Shown: positions 18,987-29,372, counted from the stretch's first letter. The stretch is DNA of 64,000 bases from Xanthomonas sp. AM6 (GCF_025665335.1 NZ_CP106869.1:2568501-2632500), one strand, 5' to 3'. Numbers and translations are program-made. Notes: generated by a model not told the origin, from the sequence alone.

Positions 18987-21221
18987 ATGAAATCCAAAAA
19001 TCTGACCATCTCTACCCAGCTCGCGATCGGCTTCGGCGCCGTGGTGCTGGTCCTGCTCATCGTCGGCGCCATCAGCCTGAACAGCCAGTCCCGGTTGAAT
19101 GGCGCGATGCGGCTCAGCGAGCACACGTTCAAGGTGCTGGGCACCGGCGAACTGATGCAGGCGAACGCGCTGAATATCGAAACCGGCACGCGTGGTTACC
19201 TGCTCTCCGGCGACAAGAAACACCTGCAGCCGTTCAGCAAGGGCCAGGCGGGATTCGAGAAGAGCTACGCCGAAGCCAAGCAGCTGACGGCGGACAACGC
19301 CGGGCAGCAAGCGCGCCTGGCCGAACTGGACAAGGCGTACCGGCAGTTGCTGGCGGTCGAAAACGACGCCATCGCCCAGCGCGAGACCGCCACCAGCGTC
19401 GAGCAGGTCGTGCCGATGTTCCTCCAGGGCCGCGACCGCGCCGCGATGGGCAGCATCCGCTCGCTGCTCGGCGATTTCGCCGATGAAGAGCACACGCTGC
19501 TGGCCAAGCGCAGCGCGGAACTGGAAGCAGTGCGCACCCGCGGCAAGTGGTCGGTGCTGATCGGCAGCCTGGTCGCGATCCTGGTCGCCGTAGGCATGGG
19601 CCTGATGATCCGCCGCCAGTTGCTCAAACGCCTGGGCCAGGCCATCTCGGTCGCCGATGCCATCGCCTCGGGCAAGCTCGACAATGCCGTCGATACCCAG
19701 TCGCGCGACGAAACCGGCCGCCTGCTGATCAGCATGGACAAGATGCAGGCCCAGCTGCAGGCGGTCATGGCCGCGCAGACCGAAATGGCGCAACGCCACG
19801 ACGCCGGCCAGATCAGCTACCGCATGGACGCCAAGGCATTCCCCGGCGAATACGGCCGCATGGTGCACGACAGCAACGAACTGGCCGGTTCCCATATCGC
19901 GGTCAAGCTGCGCCTGGCACAGATCATGGGCCGCTATGCGATCGGCGACCTCAGCGAAGACATGGACCGCCTGCCCGGCGAGAAGGCGGTGCTGACCGAG
20001 ACCATGGACACGGTCAAGCAGAACCTGAGCGCGATGAACGGCCAGATCAGCCAGCTCGCCTCCGCCGCCGCGGCCGGCGACTTCAGCGTGCGCGGCGATG
20101 CGCAGCGCTTCCAATACGACTTCCGCGCCATGGTCGAGAGCCTCAACCAGTTGATGGCCACCGCCGACGGCAACCTCGACGCACTGTCCAAGCTGCTGCA
20201 GGCCATCGCCGCCGGCGACCTGACCGCGCGCATGCACGGCGAGTTCCAGGGCGTGTTCGCGACCATGCGCGACGACGCCAATGCGACCGCCGAGCAGTTG
20301 GCCGCCATCGTCGGCCGCATCCAGATCGCGGCGGCCAGCATCAATGCCGCGTCCGGCGAGATCGCCACCGGCAACGACGACCTGTCGCGCCGCACCGAGC
20401 AGCAGGCCGCCAGCCTGGAAGAAACCGCCGCCTCGATGGAGGAACTGACCTCCACCGTCAAGCAGAACGCCGAGCACGCGCGCCAGGCCAATCAGCTGGC
20501 GGTCGGCGCCGCTTCGGTCGCCTCGCAGGGCGGCGACGTGGTCAGCCAGGTGGTGACCACGATGAGCGGCATCGAAACCTCTTCCAAGAAGATCGCCGAT
20601 ATCATCTCGGTGATCGACGGCATCGCCTTCCAGACCAATATCCTGGCGCTCAACGCCGCGGTGGAAGCAGCCCGTGCCGGCGAACAGGGCCGCGGCTTCG
20701 CCGTGGTTGCCAGCGAGGTGCGTACCCTCGCCCAACGCTCGGCGAATGCCGCCAAGGAGATCAAGGGCCTGATCGACGAGTCCGTCACCCGCGTCAGCGA
20801 GGGCTCGGCCTTGGTCGGCAAGGCCGGTCAGACCATGCAGGAGATCGTGTCCTCGGTGCAACGCGTCACCGACATCATGGGCGAGATCTCCGCCGCCTCG
20901 CAGGAGCAATACGCCGGCATCGAACAGGTCAACCAGACCGTCACCCAGATGGACGAGGCCACCCAGCAGAACGCCGCCCTGGTCGAGGAAGCCACCGCCG
21001 CGGCGCGCGCGATGGCCGAACAGGCCGGGCAGCTGACCGAGACCGTCGCCCTGTTCAAGATCGACGCCACGCCTGCCGTGGCGCCGCAGCGGTCCCACCC
21101 TGCCCCGGCGTCCAAGTCACCGGCGAGCGCGCCGTCCGCGGCGACCAAGCGCAAGCCGCAACCGGCGCGGGCCAGCCACGGCAATGCCGCGGTGGCCGAG
21201 GCGCAGTGGCACGAGTTCTGA
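18987..21221 (+). CDS. Methyl-accepting chemotaxis protein, CHASE3-type sensor (MCP 5)
   Basis: This 744-residue receptor is a close paralogue of MCP 1. It has the same N-terminal pattern ([20 protein letters not shown]), a CHASE3 signature [15 protein letters not shown] in the periplasmic helix bundle, and TM2 at about 190-209. HAMP, HAMP-like linker units and a near-identical signalling hairpin follow. It ends AQWHEF like MCP 2. Its sensor half has diverged from MCP 1 more than its cytoplasmic half, as expected for a duplicated receptor acquiring a different stimulus. The start at 18987 is fixed by alignment with MCP 1; in-frame upstream codons back to 18870 look non-coding. Confidence 0.92.
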   Translation: MKSKNLTISTQLAIGFGAVVLVLLIVGAISLNSQSRLNGAMRLSEHTFKVLGTGELMQANALNIETGTRGYLLSGDKKHLQPFSKGQAGFEKSYAEAKQLTADNAGQQARLAELDKAYRQLLAVENDAIAQRETATSVEQVVPMFLQGRDRAAMGSIRSLLGDFADEEHTLLAKRSAELEAVRTRGKWSVLIGSLVAILVAVGMGLMIRRQLLKRLGQAISVADAIASGKLDNAVDTQSRDETGRLLISMDKMQAQLQAVMAAQTEMAQRHDAGQISYRMDAKAFPGEYGRMVHDSNELAGSHIAVKLRLAQIMGRYAIGDLSEDMDRLPGEKAVLTETMDTVKQNLSAMNGQISQLASAAAAGDFSVRGDAQRFQYDFRAMVESLNQLMATADGNLDALSKLLQAIAAGDLTARMHGEFQGVFATMRDDANATAEQLAAIVGRIQIAAASINAASGEIATGNDDLSRRTEQQAASLEETAASMEELTSTVKQNAEHARQANQLAVGAASVASQGGDVVSQVVTTMSGIETSSKKIADIISVIDGIAFQTNILALNAAVEAARAGEQGRGFAVVASEVRTLAQRSANAAKEIKGLIDESVTRVSEGSALVGKAGQTMQEIVSSVQRVTDIMGEISAASQEQYAGIEQVNQTVTQMDEATQQNAALVEEATAAARAMAEQAGQLTETVALFKIDATPAVAPQRSHPAPASKSPASAPSAATKRKPQPARASHGNAAVAEAQWHEF

Positions 21222-21243
21222 CGGCACCAGCCACTGCGTCGAC

Positions 21244-21283
21244 CGGCATCGGCCGCGGAGCGTCTCCGCGGCCGATGCCGTTT
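21244..21283 (+). terminator. Strong terminator after MCP 5
   Basis: A perfect 16-bp stem (21244-21259 pairs with 21265-21280) with a 5-base loop is followed by TTTGTG, 23 bases after the stop. Confidence 0.85.
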
Positions 21284-21415
21284 GTGCGGCGCTCGGGGGC
21301 GGTAGCGGCGCGGATACCGATGGCATATCGCCAGCCCCTCTCGTCCTCTCGGCATCCGGATCGGGACTTCCCCAAGGCCGGTCACCACGGTCGCGGGCAA
21401 TCGCGTCATCGGCGC

Positions 21416-21442
21416 TAAAGCCTCGCCTTCACCCGTCGATAA
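21416..21442 (+). promoter_or_regulatory. Sigma-28 promoter for the thioredoxin-like gene and MCP 6
   Basis: TAAAGCCT, 11 bases, GTCGATAA. The only -10 mismatch is at the second position. The next start lies 46 bases downstream. Confidence 0.75.
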
Positions 21443-21487
21443 CGTGAAGAGCCGGTGATTGCCGGCGCAGTGCCCGCCAGGATGCCG

Positions 21488-21988
21488 ATGCACGATGCCA
21501 CCAGCGCCGAGGCGAATCGCCCGCGACCACCGTCGCCGCTGCCGATCGGCCTGCTGTTGCTCGCCTTGTGGGCGGCCTGGTCGGGCGCCAGCCTGGTGTT
21601 CCTCGGCAAGCCGCCGGCCACGGCCAGCGCCGACGCCATCGGCCGGCAATTGCAGGCCTTCGTGTCGGCCATGCCGGCGCGCGGCCAGGCCGTAGCGTTC
21701 CAGCTGCGCGTGCCCGGCTGCGGCTGCGAGCCCCGCGGCCCCGCCTCCGCGCTGCCGGGCCTGCTCACCGTCGACCTGCGCGACCGGCCGGCGCCCAAGG
21801 CGCTGCCGTACGCGCTGATCGTGCTGGATGCCGACGCGCGCCTGGTCTACGCCGGTCCGTCGCGCATCGAAGGCTGCGGCAGCGCCATTCCCGCCGCATC
21901 GCTGGTCCCGCGCCTGCTCGCGGCCGGCAACGCATCGCCGCTGGTCCTCCTCACCCACTGTGCATGCCCCAAGGAATCATCCGCATGA
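21488..21988 (+). CDS. Membrane-anchored Cys-rich protein, thioredoxin-like (DUF6436-like)
   Basis: The protein has 166 residues: a short leader, one N-terminal membrane helix ([20 protein letters not shown]) and a probably periplasmic domain. It carries five Cys in three groups: PGCGCEP, a single Cys in SRIEGCGS, and HCACPKE near the C-terminus. The ordering (CxC, then LVYAGPS before a Cys, then a terminal CxC) resembles proteins annotated DUF6436 with a thioredoxin-type fold; this is recognition from memory and not certain. The start at 21488 is chosen because CAGGA sits 6 bases upstream. ATG 21482 and GTG 21455 are in-frame alternatives. The stop overlaps the MCP 6 start (ATGA), implying coupled synthesis and perhaps a redox accessory role for that receptor. 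Confidence 0.65.
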   Translation: MHDATSAEANRPRPPSPLPIGLLLLALWAAWSGASLVFLGKPPATASADAIGRQLQAFVSAMPARGQAVAFQLRVPGCGCEPRGPASALPGLLTVDLRDRPAPKALPYALIVLDADARLVYAGPSRIEGCGSAIPAASLVPRLLAAGNASPLVLLTHCACPKESSA

Positions 21989-24264
21989 GCGCGTCCAACA
22001 CCCAGGGAAGCTTCCTCGTAGGCAAAGAGCGCTACGTCTATCTGCAGAAACTGGCAGCGGAGGCCGACCGGCTGTTCCTGGCGGTGGCCGCGTTCGCCGG
22101 CCTCGTCAGCCTCGCCGCCGCCTGGCGCCAGGGCGTGTGGGCGCCGTGGCTGGCGGTGACGCTGCCGACCCTGGCGGTCGTCGCCCTGCAGGTGAAGCTC
22201 TATCCGGGCACCCTGCTGAGCCGCTGCACCGTGGCGCTGGGCCTGATGGTGCTGGCCGCGGTGCTGATCCAGCAGGCCGGCGGCATGACCGAGATCCACT
22301 TCGGCGTGATCGTGCTGATCGCGCTGCTGCTGTACTACCGCGACTGGCGGCCGATCGTGGTCGCCTCGGCGGCCATCGCCGTGCATCACCTGCTGTTCTT
22401 CTGGCTGCAGCATCGCGGCCTGCCGCTGCGGGCGTTCGCGGCCGACGCCGGGATCGGCATCCTGGCCATCCACGCGGGCTACGTGGTGGTCGAAGCCGGC
22501 ATCCTGGTGGCGATGGCCGTGCAGATGCGCAAGCAGCTGCTGGACGTGGGCCATGACCCGCGCGACCTGGCGCTGCTGGCGCGCGCCATGGCCCACCAGC
22601 AACCGCTGCCGGCCTCGATCCGCGGCCTGGCCCTGCCGGAAGGCTCGATCGCCCACACCCTGGTCGTGGCCAGCGAGCAGTTGCTGAGCAGCCGCGAACA
22701 GGAAGCGGAGGTGCAGCGCGAGAGCCTGCGCATCCGCACCGCCCTGGACAACGTCACCGCCAACGTGATGATCGCCGACGCCGGGCGCAACATCGTCTAC
22801 GTCAACAAGCCGCTGGCGCGCATGCTGTCGGCGGCGCAGGACGACCTGCGCCGCGAGCTTCCCGGCTTCGATGCGGACACCCTGTTGGGACGCAACATCG
22901 ACGTCTTCCACAAGCGGCCCGAGCACCAGGCCAAGCTGCTGGCGGCGCTGCAGCAGACCCATACCGCGCAGATCCGGGTGGGCGGGCGCACCATGCGCCT
23001 GATCATCAACCCGATCGTCAGCAGCGCGTCCGAGCGCCAGGGCTTCGTCGTGGAGTGGGCCGACCGCACCGACGAGATCCACGTGGAAGAGGAAGTGACC
23101 CAGATCGTGCGCGCGGCCGCCGCCGGCGACCTCGACAGCCGCATCGGCCTGGACGGCAAGCAGGGCTTCTTCCTGTTGCTGGCGCAGCAGCTCAATACGC
23201 TGCTGGACAACAACGCCGACGGCCTGGCGCGCGTGTCCCGGCTGCTGTCGGCGCTGTCGCAGGGCGACCTCACCGCGCGCATGGACGGCGACCTGCATGG
23301 CGTGTTCGCCCGGATCCGCGACGACGCCAACGCCACCGCGACCCAGCTGGCGGCGATCGTGCGCCAGATCCAGGGCGCCTCGGATGCGATCAACACCGCC
23401 GCCGGCGAGATCGCCGCGGGCAACGACGACCTGTCGCGGCGCACCGAGCAGCAGGCCGCCAGCCTGGAGGAAACCGCCGCGTCGATGGAAGAGCTGACCG
23501 CCACGGTCAAGCAGAACGCCGAGCATGCGCGCCAGGCCAATCAGCTGGCCGTCGGTGCGGCGACTGTCGCCTCGCAGGGCGGCGACGTGGTCAGCCAGGT
23601 GGTGACCACGATGAGCGGCATCGAAACCTCGTCCAAGAAGATCGCCGACATCATCTCGGTGATCGACGGCATCGCCTTCCAGACCAACATCCTGGCGCTC
23701 AACGCCGCGGTGGAAGCGGCCCGTGCCGGCGAGCAGGGCCGCGGCTTCGCCGTGGTCGCCTCGGAGGTGCGCACCCTGGCCCAGCGTTCGGCCAATGCCG
23801 CCAAGGAGATCAAGGGCCTGATCGACGACTCGGTCGGCCGGGTCGCCGAAGGCTCGGCGCTGGTCGACCGCGCCGGCCAGACCATGCAGGAGATCGTGGC
23901 CTCGGTGCAGCGCGTGACCGACATCATGGGCGAGATCTCCGCCGCCTCGCAGGAGCAGTCCGCCGGCATCGAGCAGGTCAACCAGACCGTCACCCAGATG
24001 GACGAAGCCACCCAGCAGAACGCCGCCCTGGTCGAGGAAGCCACCGCCGCGGCGCGCGCGATGGAGGAACAGGCGCGCCAGCTCAACGACACCGTCGCGA
24101 TCTTCAAGATCGACGGGCACTCCGCGACGGCGCGTCGCCCTGCGCCCGGCGCACCGGACGTGGCCGCCGTGGTCCGGGCACAGGTGGCAGCGGCGACCCG
24201 CGGCGTGCGCACCGCGCCCGAGCGCGCGACCAGCGCCGGCGACGCCAGCTGGCAGGAGTTCTGA
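21985..24264 (+). CDS. Methyl-accepting chemotaxis protein with six-helix membrane sensor and PAS domain (MCP 6)
   Basis: This 759-residue receptor has no periplasmic domain. Instead, residues ~30-180 form about six consecutive membrane helices with conserved-looking polar residues inside them: Glu104-His105 (TEIHFGVIV), His134-His135 (IAVHHLLFF), His163 and Glu170. A PAS-like domain follows at ~245-375 ([20 protein letters not shown]), then HAMP-like units ([13 protein letters not shown]), the usual signalling hairpin and C-terminal SWQEF. It is translationally coupled to the Cys-rich gene upstream. Buried His/Glu in a membrane sensor suggests a metal, haem or proton/redox input; that is inference. 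The start is the overlapping ATG; upstream in-frame codons lie inside the previous gene. Confidence 0.88.
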   Translation: MSASNTQGSFLVGKERYVYLQKLAAEADRLFLAVAAFAGLVSLAAAWRQGVWAPWLAVTLPTLAVVALQVKLYPGTLLSRCTVALGLMVLAAVLIQQAGGMTEIHFGVIVLIALLLYYRDWRPIVVASAAIAVHHLLFFWLQHRGLPLRAFAADAGIGILAIHAGYVVVEAGILVAMAVQMRKQLLDVGHDPRDLALLARAMAHQQPLPASIRGLALPEGSIAHTLVVASEQLLSSREQEAEVQRESLRIRTALDNVTANVMIADAGRNIVYVNKPLARMLSAAQDDLRRELPGFDADTLLGRNIDVFHKRPEHQAKLLAALQQTHTAQIRVGGRTMRLIINPIVSSASERQGFVVEWADRTDEIHVEEEVTQIVRAAAAGDLDSRIGLDGKQGFFLLLAQQLNTLLDNNADGLARVSRLLSALSQGDLTARMDGDLHGVFARIRDDANATATQLAAIVRQIQGASDAINTAAGEIAAGNDDLSRRTEQQAASLEETAASMEELTATVKQNAEHARQANQLAVGAATVASQGGDVVSQVVTTMSGIETSSKKIADIISVIDGIAFQTNILALNAAVEAARAGEQGRGFAVVASEVRTLAQRSANAAKEIKGLIDDSVGRVAEGSALVDRAGQTMQEIVASVQRVTDIMGEISAASQEQSAGIEQVNQTVTQMDEATQQNAALVEEATAAARAMEEQARQLNDTVAIFKIDGHSATARRPAPGAPDVAAVVRAQVAAATRGVRTAPERATSAGDASWQEF

Positions 24265-24271
24265 CGCTGCT

Positions 24272-24298
24272 GCCGCCATGCCGCTTCGGCATGGCGGC
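24272..24298 (+). terminator. Hairpin after MCP 6
   Basis: A perfect 12-bp stem GCCGCCATGCCG / CGGCATGGCGGC with a 3-base loop starts 7 bases after the stop. There is no T-run. Confidence 0.6.
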
Positions 24299-24465
24299 TG
24301 CGCGAGGCGTGGCATGGGTGAAGACAGGCCGGAGGCGGGGCCGAAGGCGGCAGTTCGCGGGATCCGATCGGTCGCCATCCGGGGCGCTGTCCTTGGTTCT
24401 GTCCTCAATGTCCCGGGTCATCTGCGATCGTCGTCGAAAAAGCGGACAACCACTGATGACGCCAA

Positions 24466-24492
24466 TCAATTTTTCATGATCGCTGCCGATAG
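24466..24492 (+). promoter_or_regulatory. Sigma-28 promoter for MCP 7
   Basis: TCAATTTT, 11 bases, GCCGATAG. Both boxes are strong, and the start codon is 53 bases downstream. Confidence 0.85.
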
Positions 24493-24544
24493 GGAATTCA
24501 CGCGCCCGTCACGCCGGCGCGCCGTTCCGTTCCCCAAGGCCCCC

Positions 24545-27250
24545 ATGAAAAATTTCAGCCATCTCTCGGTCGGCACCAAGCTGTCCGCGCTGCTCACCGT
24601 TGCGGTCAGCGTGGCGCTGGTCCTGCTCGCTACCCTGATCTACCGCCAGTCCGCCGCCAGCCATGAGACCCAGGCGCTGGAGGAGATCGCGTCGGCCACT
24701 GCGCTGATGAACCAGTCGGTGGGAATGTACGACCGGGTGCTGAGCGAAGAAACCGAGCGGATGGGGCAGCTGTTCGCGACGATGCTGCCCGCCGGCGAGC
24801 CGCAGCTGGAGCCCGCCGAGACGGTGCAGATCGGCGACGTGCAGACACCGACGCTGCGCCTCGGCACGCACGTGCTGAACCTCGACTTCGCCTCGGTGGA
24901 CCACTTCGCCAAGGCCAGCGGCGGGGTGGCGACCGTGTTCGCGCGCAGCGGCGACGACCTGGTGCGGATCGCGACCTCGCTGCACGACCAGGCCGGCGCG
25001 CGCGTGATCGGCACCGTCCTGGACCATGCGCATCCGGCCTATGCGCTGCTGCAGCGGAACCAGGCCTACACCGGCCCGGCGCACCTGTTCGGCAACGACT
25101 ACATGACCCACTACCAGCCGCTGCGCAACGCGCAGGGCGAACTGGTCGGCGCGCTGTTCGTCGGCCGCGACTACACCCAGGGCCTGGCCGCGCTGCAGGA
25201 GCGCCTGCGCAGCACGCGCATCGGCGAAGACGGCCACTTCATCGCGGTCGACGTGCATCCGGCGCGGCGCGGGCGCCTGCTCACCCATCCCACGGCCAAG
25301 GCCGCCGGCATCGAGGACCTGGTCGTGGACGCGGACAAGCCGTTGCTGCAGGCGTTGCTGCAGGGCCAGCAGGCCAGCGCGACGCTGCACCTCAAGCGCG
25401 ACGCCGGTGCCGGCGCGCCGGCCGCGCCGTTCCTGGTCACCGCGCAGGCCTACCAGCCATGGCAATGGGTCCTGCTCGGCGTGCAGTCGCGCAGCGCCAT
25501 CGAGGCGCCGCTGCACGCCTTGATGCGCAACATCCTGCTGTTCTCCGCGCTGATGCTGGCCGGCTGCGCGGCGCTGGTGTTCGTGCTGGCGCGGCGCATG
25601 GTGTCGCGCCCGCTGGCGGTGGTCGAACAGGTCGCCGACGACATCGCCGCCGGGCGCCTGGAGGGCCACATCGAGGTCGGCACGGGCCAGGACGACGTGA
25701 GCCGGCTGCTGCACGGCATGCGCCGCATGCGCGACGACCTGCGCGAGCGGCTGCGCACCGAGCGCGTGGTGGCCGCGGAGAACCTGCGCGTGCGCACCGC
25801 GCTGGACGACGTCAGCACCAACGTGATGATCGCCGACGCCGAGCGCCGCATCGTCTACGTCAACCGCCCGCTGCTGCAGATGCTCGGCGACGTGCAGGAC
25901 GACCTGCGCCGCGACCTGCCGCAGTTCGACGTGCAGACCCTGATCGGCAACAGCATCGACGTGTTCCACCGCCATCCCGAGCACCAGGCGCGGCTGCTGG
26001 CCGAGCTGAAGGGCACCTACCGTGCGCAGATCCGCGTCGGCGGCCACACCATGCGCCTGATCGTCAACCCGGTGATCGACGGCGACGGCCAGCGCCTCGG
26101 CTTCGTCGTGGAATGGGCCGACCGCACCGACGAAGTGGCGGTGGAAGAGGAAATCGCCGGCATCGTGCGCAGCGCGGTCGCCGGCGACCTCGGCGGCCGC
26201 GTGCGCCTGGACGACAAGCAGGGCTTCCTGCTGCAGCTGGCCGAACAGATCAATGCGCTGCTGGAAGCCAGTTCCTCCGGCCTGGCGCACATCCAGCACA
26301 TGCTGCAGGCGCTGGCCGAGGGCGACCTGTCCACCCGCATCGACGCCGACCTGCAGGGCGTCTACGCCGGCATGAAGGACCATGCCAACACCACCGCCGA
26401 ACAGCTGGCCACGATCGTGCGCCAGATCCAGGGCGCCTCGGACGAGATCAACACCGCCGCCGGCGAGATCGCGGCCGGCAACGACGACCTGTCGCGGCGC
26501 ACCGAGCAGCAGGCCGCCAGCCTGGAGGAGACCGCCGCGTCGATGGAAGAACTGACCGCCACGGTCAAGCAGAACGCCGAGCATGCGCGCCAGGCCAATC
26601 AGCTCGCCGTCGGCGCCGCGGCCGTCGCCTCGCAGGGCGGCGAGGTGGTCAGCCAGGTGGTGTCCACGATGAGCGGCATCGAGACCTCCTCCAGGAAGAT
26701 CGCCGACATCATCTCGGTGATCGACGGCATCGCCTTCCAGACCAACATCCTGGCCCTGAACGCGGCGGTGGAAGCGGCCCGTGCCGGCGAACAGGGCCGC
26801 GGCTTCGCCGTGGTCGCCTCGGAGGTACGTACCCTCGCCCAGCGCTCGGCCAACGCCGCCAAGGAGATCAAGGGCCTGATCGACGACTCGGTCGGCCGGG
26901 TCGCCGAAGGCTCGGCGCTGGTCGATCGCGCCGGCCAGACCATGCAGGAGATCGTGGCCTCGGTGCAGCGCGTCACCGACATCATGGGCGAGATCTCCGC
27001 CGCCTCGCAGGAACAGTCCGCCGGCATCGAGCAGGTCAACCAGACCGTCACCCAGATGGACGAGGCCACCCAACAGAACGCCGCCCTGGTCGAGGAAGCC
27101 ACCGCCAGCGCCCGCTCGATGGAGAGCCAGGCGGGCGCGCTGGCGCGCGCGGTCGCCTCGTTCACCCTGGAGCAGCGGCCGCCGGCCGGCGCCGCAGGCA
27201 ACGTCGCCATGTTGCATCCAGGCTACAAAAAAGCCCGGCACGGCCGATAG
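24545..27250 (+). CDS. Methyl-accepting chemotaxis protein with Cache_3-Cache_2-like sensor and PAS domain (MCP 7)
   Basis: This 901-residue receptor is the longest of the array. TM1 is at ~12-33. A periplasmic Cache_3-Cache_2-type domain spans ~40-325, with typical blocks [32 protein letters not shown] and [15 protein letters not shown]2 is at ~329-349, followed by HAMP, a PAS-like domain at ~420-545 ([20 protein letters not shown]), HAMP-like units and the signalling hairpin. Unlike the other receptors it ends in a basic tail (YKKARHGR) without any WxxF tether. Its last codons overlap a candidate -10 box for the downstream ycgR-like gene. The start has an AAGG ribosome site and a sigma-28 promoter upstream. 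Confidence 0.9.
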   Translation: MKNFSHLSVGTKLSALLTVAVSVALVLLATLIYRQSAASHETQALEEIASATALMNQSVGMYDRVLSEETERMGQLFATMLPAGEPQLEPAETVQIGDVQTPTLRLGTHVLNLDFASVDHFAKASGGVATVFARSGDDLVRIATSLHDQAGARVIGTVLDHAHPAYALLQRNQAYTGPAHLFGNDYMTHYQPLRNAQGELVGALFVGRDYTQGLAALQERLRSTRIGEDGHFIAVDVHPARRGRLLTHPTAKAAGIEDLVVDADKPLLQALLQGQQASATLHLKRDAGAGAPAAPFLVTAQAYQPWQWVLLGVQSRSAIEAPLHALMRNILLFSALMLAGCAALVFVLARRMVSRPLAVVEQVADDIAAGRLEGHIEVGTGQDDVSRLLHGMRRMRDDLRERLRTERVVAAENLRVRTALDDVSTNVMIADAERRIVYVNRPLLQMLGDVQDDLRRDLPQFDVQTLIGNSIDVFHRHPEHQARLLAELKGTYRAQIRVGGHTMRLIVNPVIDGDGQRLGFVVEWADRTDEVAVEEEIAGIVRSAVAGDLGGRVRLDDKQGFLLQLAEQINALLEASSSGLAHIQHMLQALAEGDLSTRIDADLQGVYAGMKDHANTTAEQLATIVRQIQGASDEINTAAGEIAAGNDDLSRRTEQQAASLEETAASMEELTATVKQNAEHARQANQLAVGAAAVASQGGEVVSQVVSTMSGIETSSRKIADIISVIDGIAFQTNILALNAAVEAARAGEQGRGFAVVASEVRTLAQRSANAAKEIKGLIDDSVGRVAEGSALVDRAGQTMQEIVASVQRVTDIMGEISAASQEQSAGIEQVNQTVTQMDEATQQNAALVEEATASARSMESQAGALARAVASFTLEQRPPAGAAGNVAMLHPGYKKARHGR
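27224..27250 (+). promoter_or_regulatory. Candidate sigma-28 promoter inside the 3' end of MCP 7
   Basis: GCCGATAG (27243-27250) is a near-perfect -10 that includes the MCP 7 stop codon. The element 11 bases upstream, TACAAAAA, is a poor -35. It is placed 61 bases before the PilZ gene, whose E. coli counterpart ycgR is FliA-dependent. Confidence 0.45.
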
Positions 27251-27257
27251 GGTTCGT

Positions 27258-27287
27258 GGGACGGGGTGAAATGCGCCGCCCCGTCCC
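27258..27287 (+). terminator. Hairpin between MCP 7 and the PilZ gene
   Basis: A 9-bp perfect stem GGGACGGGG / CCCCGTCCC with a 12-base loop and no T-run. It could attenuate read-through from MCP 7. Confidence 0.4.
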
Positions 27288-27311
27288 ATTCCACCACCCT
27301 TATTGCCCACT

Positions 27312-28094
27312 ATGGCCGAAGGCATTTCCAGCGACTCCACCACACCGTCCCCGCACGAGGCGACGGAACAGGACGACCGCTTCCTGCTGACCAACGCGCG
27401 CCAGATCCGGCAATTGCTGCAATCGCTGATCAACCAGCGCTCCCAGGTCAGCGCGCATCCGGGCGGCCGCGACCACGCGTTCTCGACCGCGCTGCTGGAA
27501 CTGGACGAGCACGCCCTGCTGCTGGACCTGAGCGTCAACGAGGCCAACAACCGCCTGGCCGAGCAGGCCGAGTACCTGCTGTGCTTCGCGCAGCTGGACA
27601 AGGTCCGGCTGCGCTTCCGCATCACCGGCCTGGAGCGGGTGCACAGCGGCGGCGTGAGCGGCCTGCGCGCCGCGCTGCCCGACGCGCTGTACTACCTGCA
27701 GCGCCGTGAGCATTTCCGCCTGGAGACGCCGATCACCGAATCGCCGATGTGCATCCTGCGGCTGGACGATGCCAGTCCGCCCGCCGAGCTGGTGTTGCGG
27801 GTCATCGACATCAGCGCCGGCGGCGTGGCGGTGGCGCTGGTCCCGGGCCAGCCATTGCCGCAGAACCAGCAGAGCTACCCGCGCTGCGTGCTGCAGCTGC
27901 CCGACGCCGACGCGATTCCGTTGACCTTGCAGGTCTGCAACACGCACGTGCACAAGCTGGCCAACGGCCAGGAGACGCTGCGGGTGGGGCTGCGCTTCGC
28001 CGACCTGCCGCGCGGCGCCGACGCGGCGATCCAGCGCTACATCTTCCGCATCGAACGCCAGCGCAGCGCCCGCAAGAGCGGCGTGCTGTCGTGA
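27312..28094 (+). CDS. ycgR: PilZ-domain flagellar brake protein (YcgR-like)
   Basis: The protein has 260 residues: an N-terminal YcgR-type beta domain (~20-125) and a C-terminal PilZ domain. The latter carries the c-di-GMP signature, RxxxR in QRREHFRLE at about residue 135 and DISAGG for the second motif. In enterobacteria YcgR bound to c-di-GMP contacts the flagellar motor and slows it; family proteins in this lineage sit with flagellar genes as here. It lies between MCP 7 and cheW, same strand. The start ATG at 27312 is chosen because the upstream TTG three codons earlier has no ribosome site; neither has a strong one. It links the receptor cluster to the c-di-GMP enzymes at 40058, 42754 and 58215. 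Confidence 0.85.
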   Translation: MAEGISSDSTTPSPHEATEQDDRFLLTNARQIRQLLQSLINQRSQVSAHPGGRDHAFSTALLELDEHALLLDLSVNEANNRLAEQAEYLLCFAQLDKVRLRFRITGLERVHSGGVSGLRAALPDALYYLQRREHFRLETPITESPMCILRLDDASPPAELVLRVIDISAGGVAVALVPGQPLPQNQQSYPRCVLQLPDADAIPLTLQVCNTHVHKLANGQETLRVGLRFADLPRGADAAIQRYIFRIERQRSARKSGVLS

Positions 28095-28115
28095 GCCGTC
28101 CCTTGCCCGGGCCGC

Positions 28116-28142
28116 TAAAGTTCCCGGCCCGCACGCCGATCT
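28116..28142 (+). promoter_or_regulatory. Sigma-28 promoter for cheW
   Basis: TAAAGTTC, 11 bases, GCCGATCT. The -35 is nearly perfect; the cheW start is 68 bases downstream. Confidence 0.8.
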
Positions 28143-28209
28143 TGTGCATGAGCCGCGCTTTCCCCTTCCCGCCTTCCCTCCGCAATCCCGTGCGCACCAG
28201 GAGCACACG

Positions 28210-28701
28210 ATGAACGACAAGAACACCTCCGCCTCCGGCGCCACCGGCGGCGAATTCCTCAGCTTCACCCTCGGCGAAGAGCATTACGGCGTCGACATCC
28301 TGAAGGTGCAGGAGATCCGTGGCTACGACTCGGTCACCCGGGTCCCGGACGCCCCGGAGTACATCAAGGGCGTGATCAACCTGCGCGGCACCATCGTGCC
28401 GGTGATCGACCTGCGCCTGAAGCTGCGGCTGAAGGAAGCGCGCTACGACGCCTTCACCGTGATGATCGTGCTCAACGTCGAGGACCGCGTGGTCGGCATC
28501 GTCGTGGACAGCGTCTCCGACGTGATCCCGCTCAACGAGGAGCAGATCCGGCCGACCCCCGAATTCGGCGCCGCGGTGGACACCCGCTTCATCTCCGGCA
28601 TCGGCACCCAGGACGACAAGATGCTGATCCTGCTGGACATCGAGACGCTGCTCGACAGCGCCGACCTGAGCCAGCACGCGCACGTCGACGAAGCCGCCTG
28701 A
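28210..28701 (+). CDS. cheW: Chemotaxis coupling protein CheW
   Basis: This 163-residue single CheW domain has FTLGEEHYGVDILKVQEI and the receptor/CheA-contact motif GVINLRGTIVPVIDLRLK. It bridges the receptors of this cluster to CheA. The start is the ATG with AGGAG 7 bases upstream (28199-28203); in-frame upstream codons lack coding character. It has its own sigma-28 promoter and terminator, so it is a single-gene unit. Its length is typical of the family (~160). Confidence 0.95.
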   Translation: MNDKNTSASGATGGEFLSFTLGEEHYGVDILKVQEIRGYDSVTRVPDAPEYIKGVINLRGTIVPVIDLRLKLRLKEARYDAFTVMIVLNVEDRVVGIVVDSVSDVIPLNEEQIRPTPEFGAAVDTRFISGIGTQDDKMLILLDIETLLDSADLSQHAHVDEAA

Positions 28702-28739
28702 GCTTCGTGAGCCGCGCGCGCCGCGGCACGCACTCCCGA

Positions 28740-28766
28740 CCCGCCGCTCACCGGCGGGTTTTTTTT
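28740..28766 (+). terminator. Rho-independent terminator after cheW
   Basis: A 7-bp stem CCCGCCG / CGGCGGG with a 5-base loop is followed by eight T. Confidence 0.9.
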
Positions 28767-28798
28767 CGGAAATGCGAACTGCTTATCACTTGCAACGA

Positions 28799-28825
28799 TC
28801 AAGTTAGTCGTTACCGCGCCGATAG
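28799..28825 (+). promoter_or_regulatory. Sigma-28 promoter for the secreted OB-fold-like protein
   Basis: TCAAGTTA, 11 bases, GCCGATAG, located 64 bases before the start codon. Confidence 0.8.
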
Positions 28826-28888
28826 CTGATACGTGGCCCGACGCAGCACCGGGCCGACCATTTGCCCATCCCTAAGGAGTTGTCCCCC

Positions 28889-29269
28889 ATGAAGCCGAAC
28901 TTCCCCCTGCTGCTGGTCCTGCTGCTTGCCGCCAGCCCGAGTGCCTTCGCCCAGTCGCAGCAGATGATCCCGCCGGAAATGGCGTCCCGTTTCGTCGGCA
29001 AGGACGGCATGGTCTGCGGCAAGGTCGAAAAGGCCAAGTACGCGCAGAACTCCGAAGGCGAGCCGACCTTCCTGTACATGGGCGGCATGTTCCCCCGCCA
29101 CACCTTCTCCGCGCGCATCGCCGGCGCCGACCGCGGCAAGTTCGGCTTCGCGCCGGAAACCCTGGAAGGCAAGGACGTGTGCGTGATCGGCAAGATCGAA
29201 CGCGACAGCTCGCGCGCCGAGATCCAGGTCAGCGCGCCGTCCAGCCTGAAGCTGGCCACGATCAAGTAA
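28889..29269 (+). CDS. Secreted small protein, OB-fold-like, unknown function
   Basis: The protein has 126 residues, with a signal peptide ([21 protein letters not shown], cut before QSQQ) and a mature part of ~105. It has the pattern of small exported OB-fold proteins: [38 protein letters not shown] and a final EIQV strand. Two Cys in the mature part (VCG and VCV) could form a disulfide. No catalytic residues are evident. It has a strong AAGGAG ribosome site, its own sigma-28 promoter and a terminator, so it is expressed with the motility genes. Why a periplasmic OB-fold protein belongs to that regulon is unknown. Confidence 0.7.
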   Translation: MKPNFPLLLVLLLAASPSAFAQSQQMIPPEMASRFVGKDGMVCGKVEKAKYAQNSEGEPTFLYMGGMFPRHTFSARIAGADRGKFGFAPETLEGKDVCVIGKIERDSSRAEIQVSAPSSLKLATIK

Positions 29270-29275
29270 GACCGG

Positions 29276-29330
29276 AGCGCCGCCGCGCCGGGCGCCTTCG
29301 CGCTCCCGGCATGGCGGCGCTTTTGTGTTT
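29276..29330 (+). terminator. Terminator-like hairpin after the OB-fold-like gene
   Basis: AGCGCCGCC (29276-29284) pairs with GGCGGCGCT (29313-29321), with additional G/C pairing in the interior, followed by TTTT. Confidence 0.65.
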
Positions 29331-29372
29331 CCGTGCTTTGCCGACGTCGTCGAACCAAGGGGAAATGCGTTC

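Noticed and set aside
21455-21487. GTG start for the Cys-rich protein
   Set aside because: It would lie about 12 bases after the predicted promoter -10 box, leaving almost no leader; the ATG with CAGGA upstream is better.
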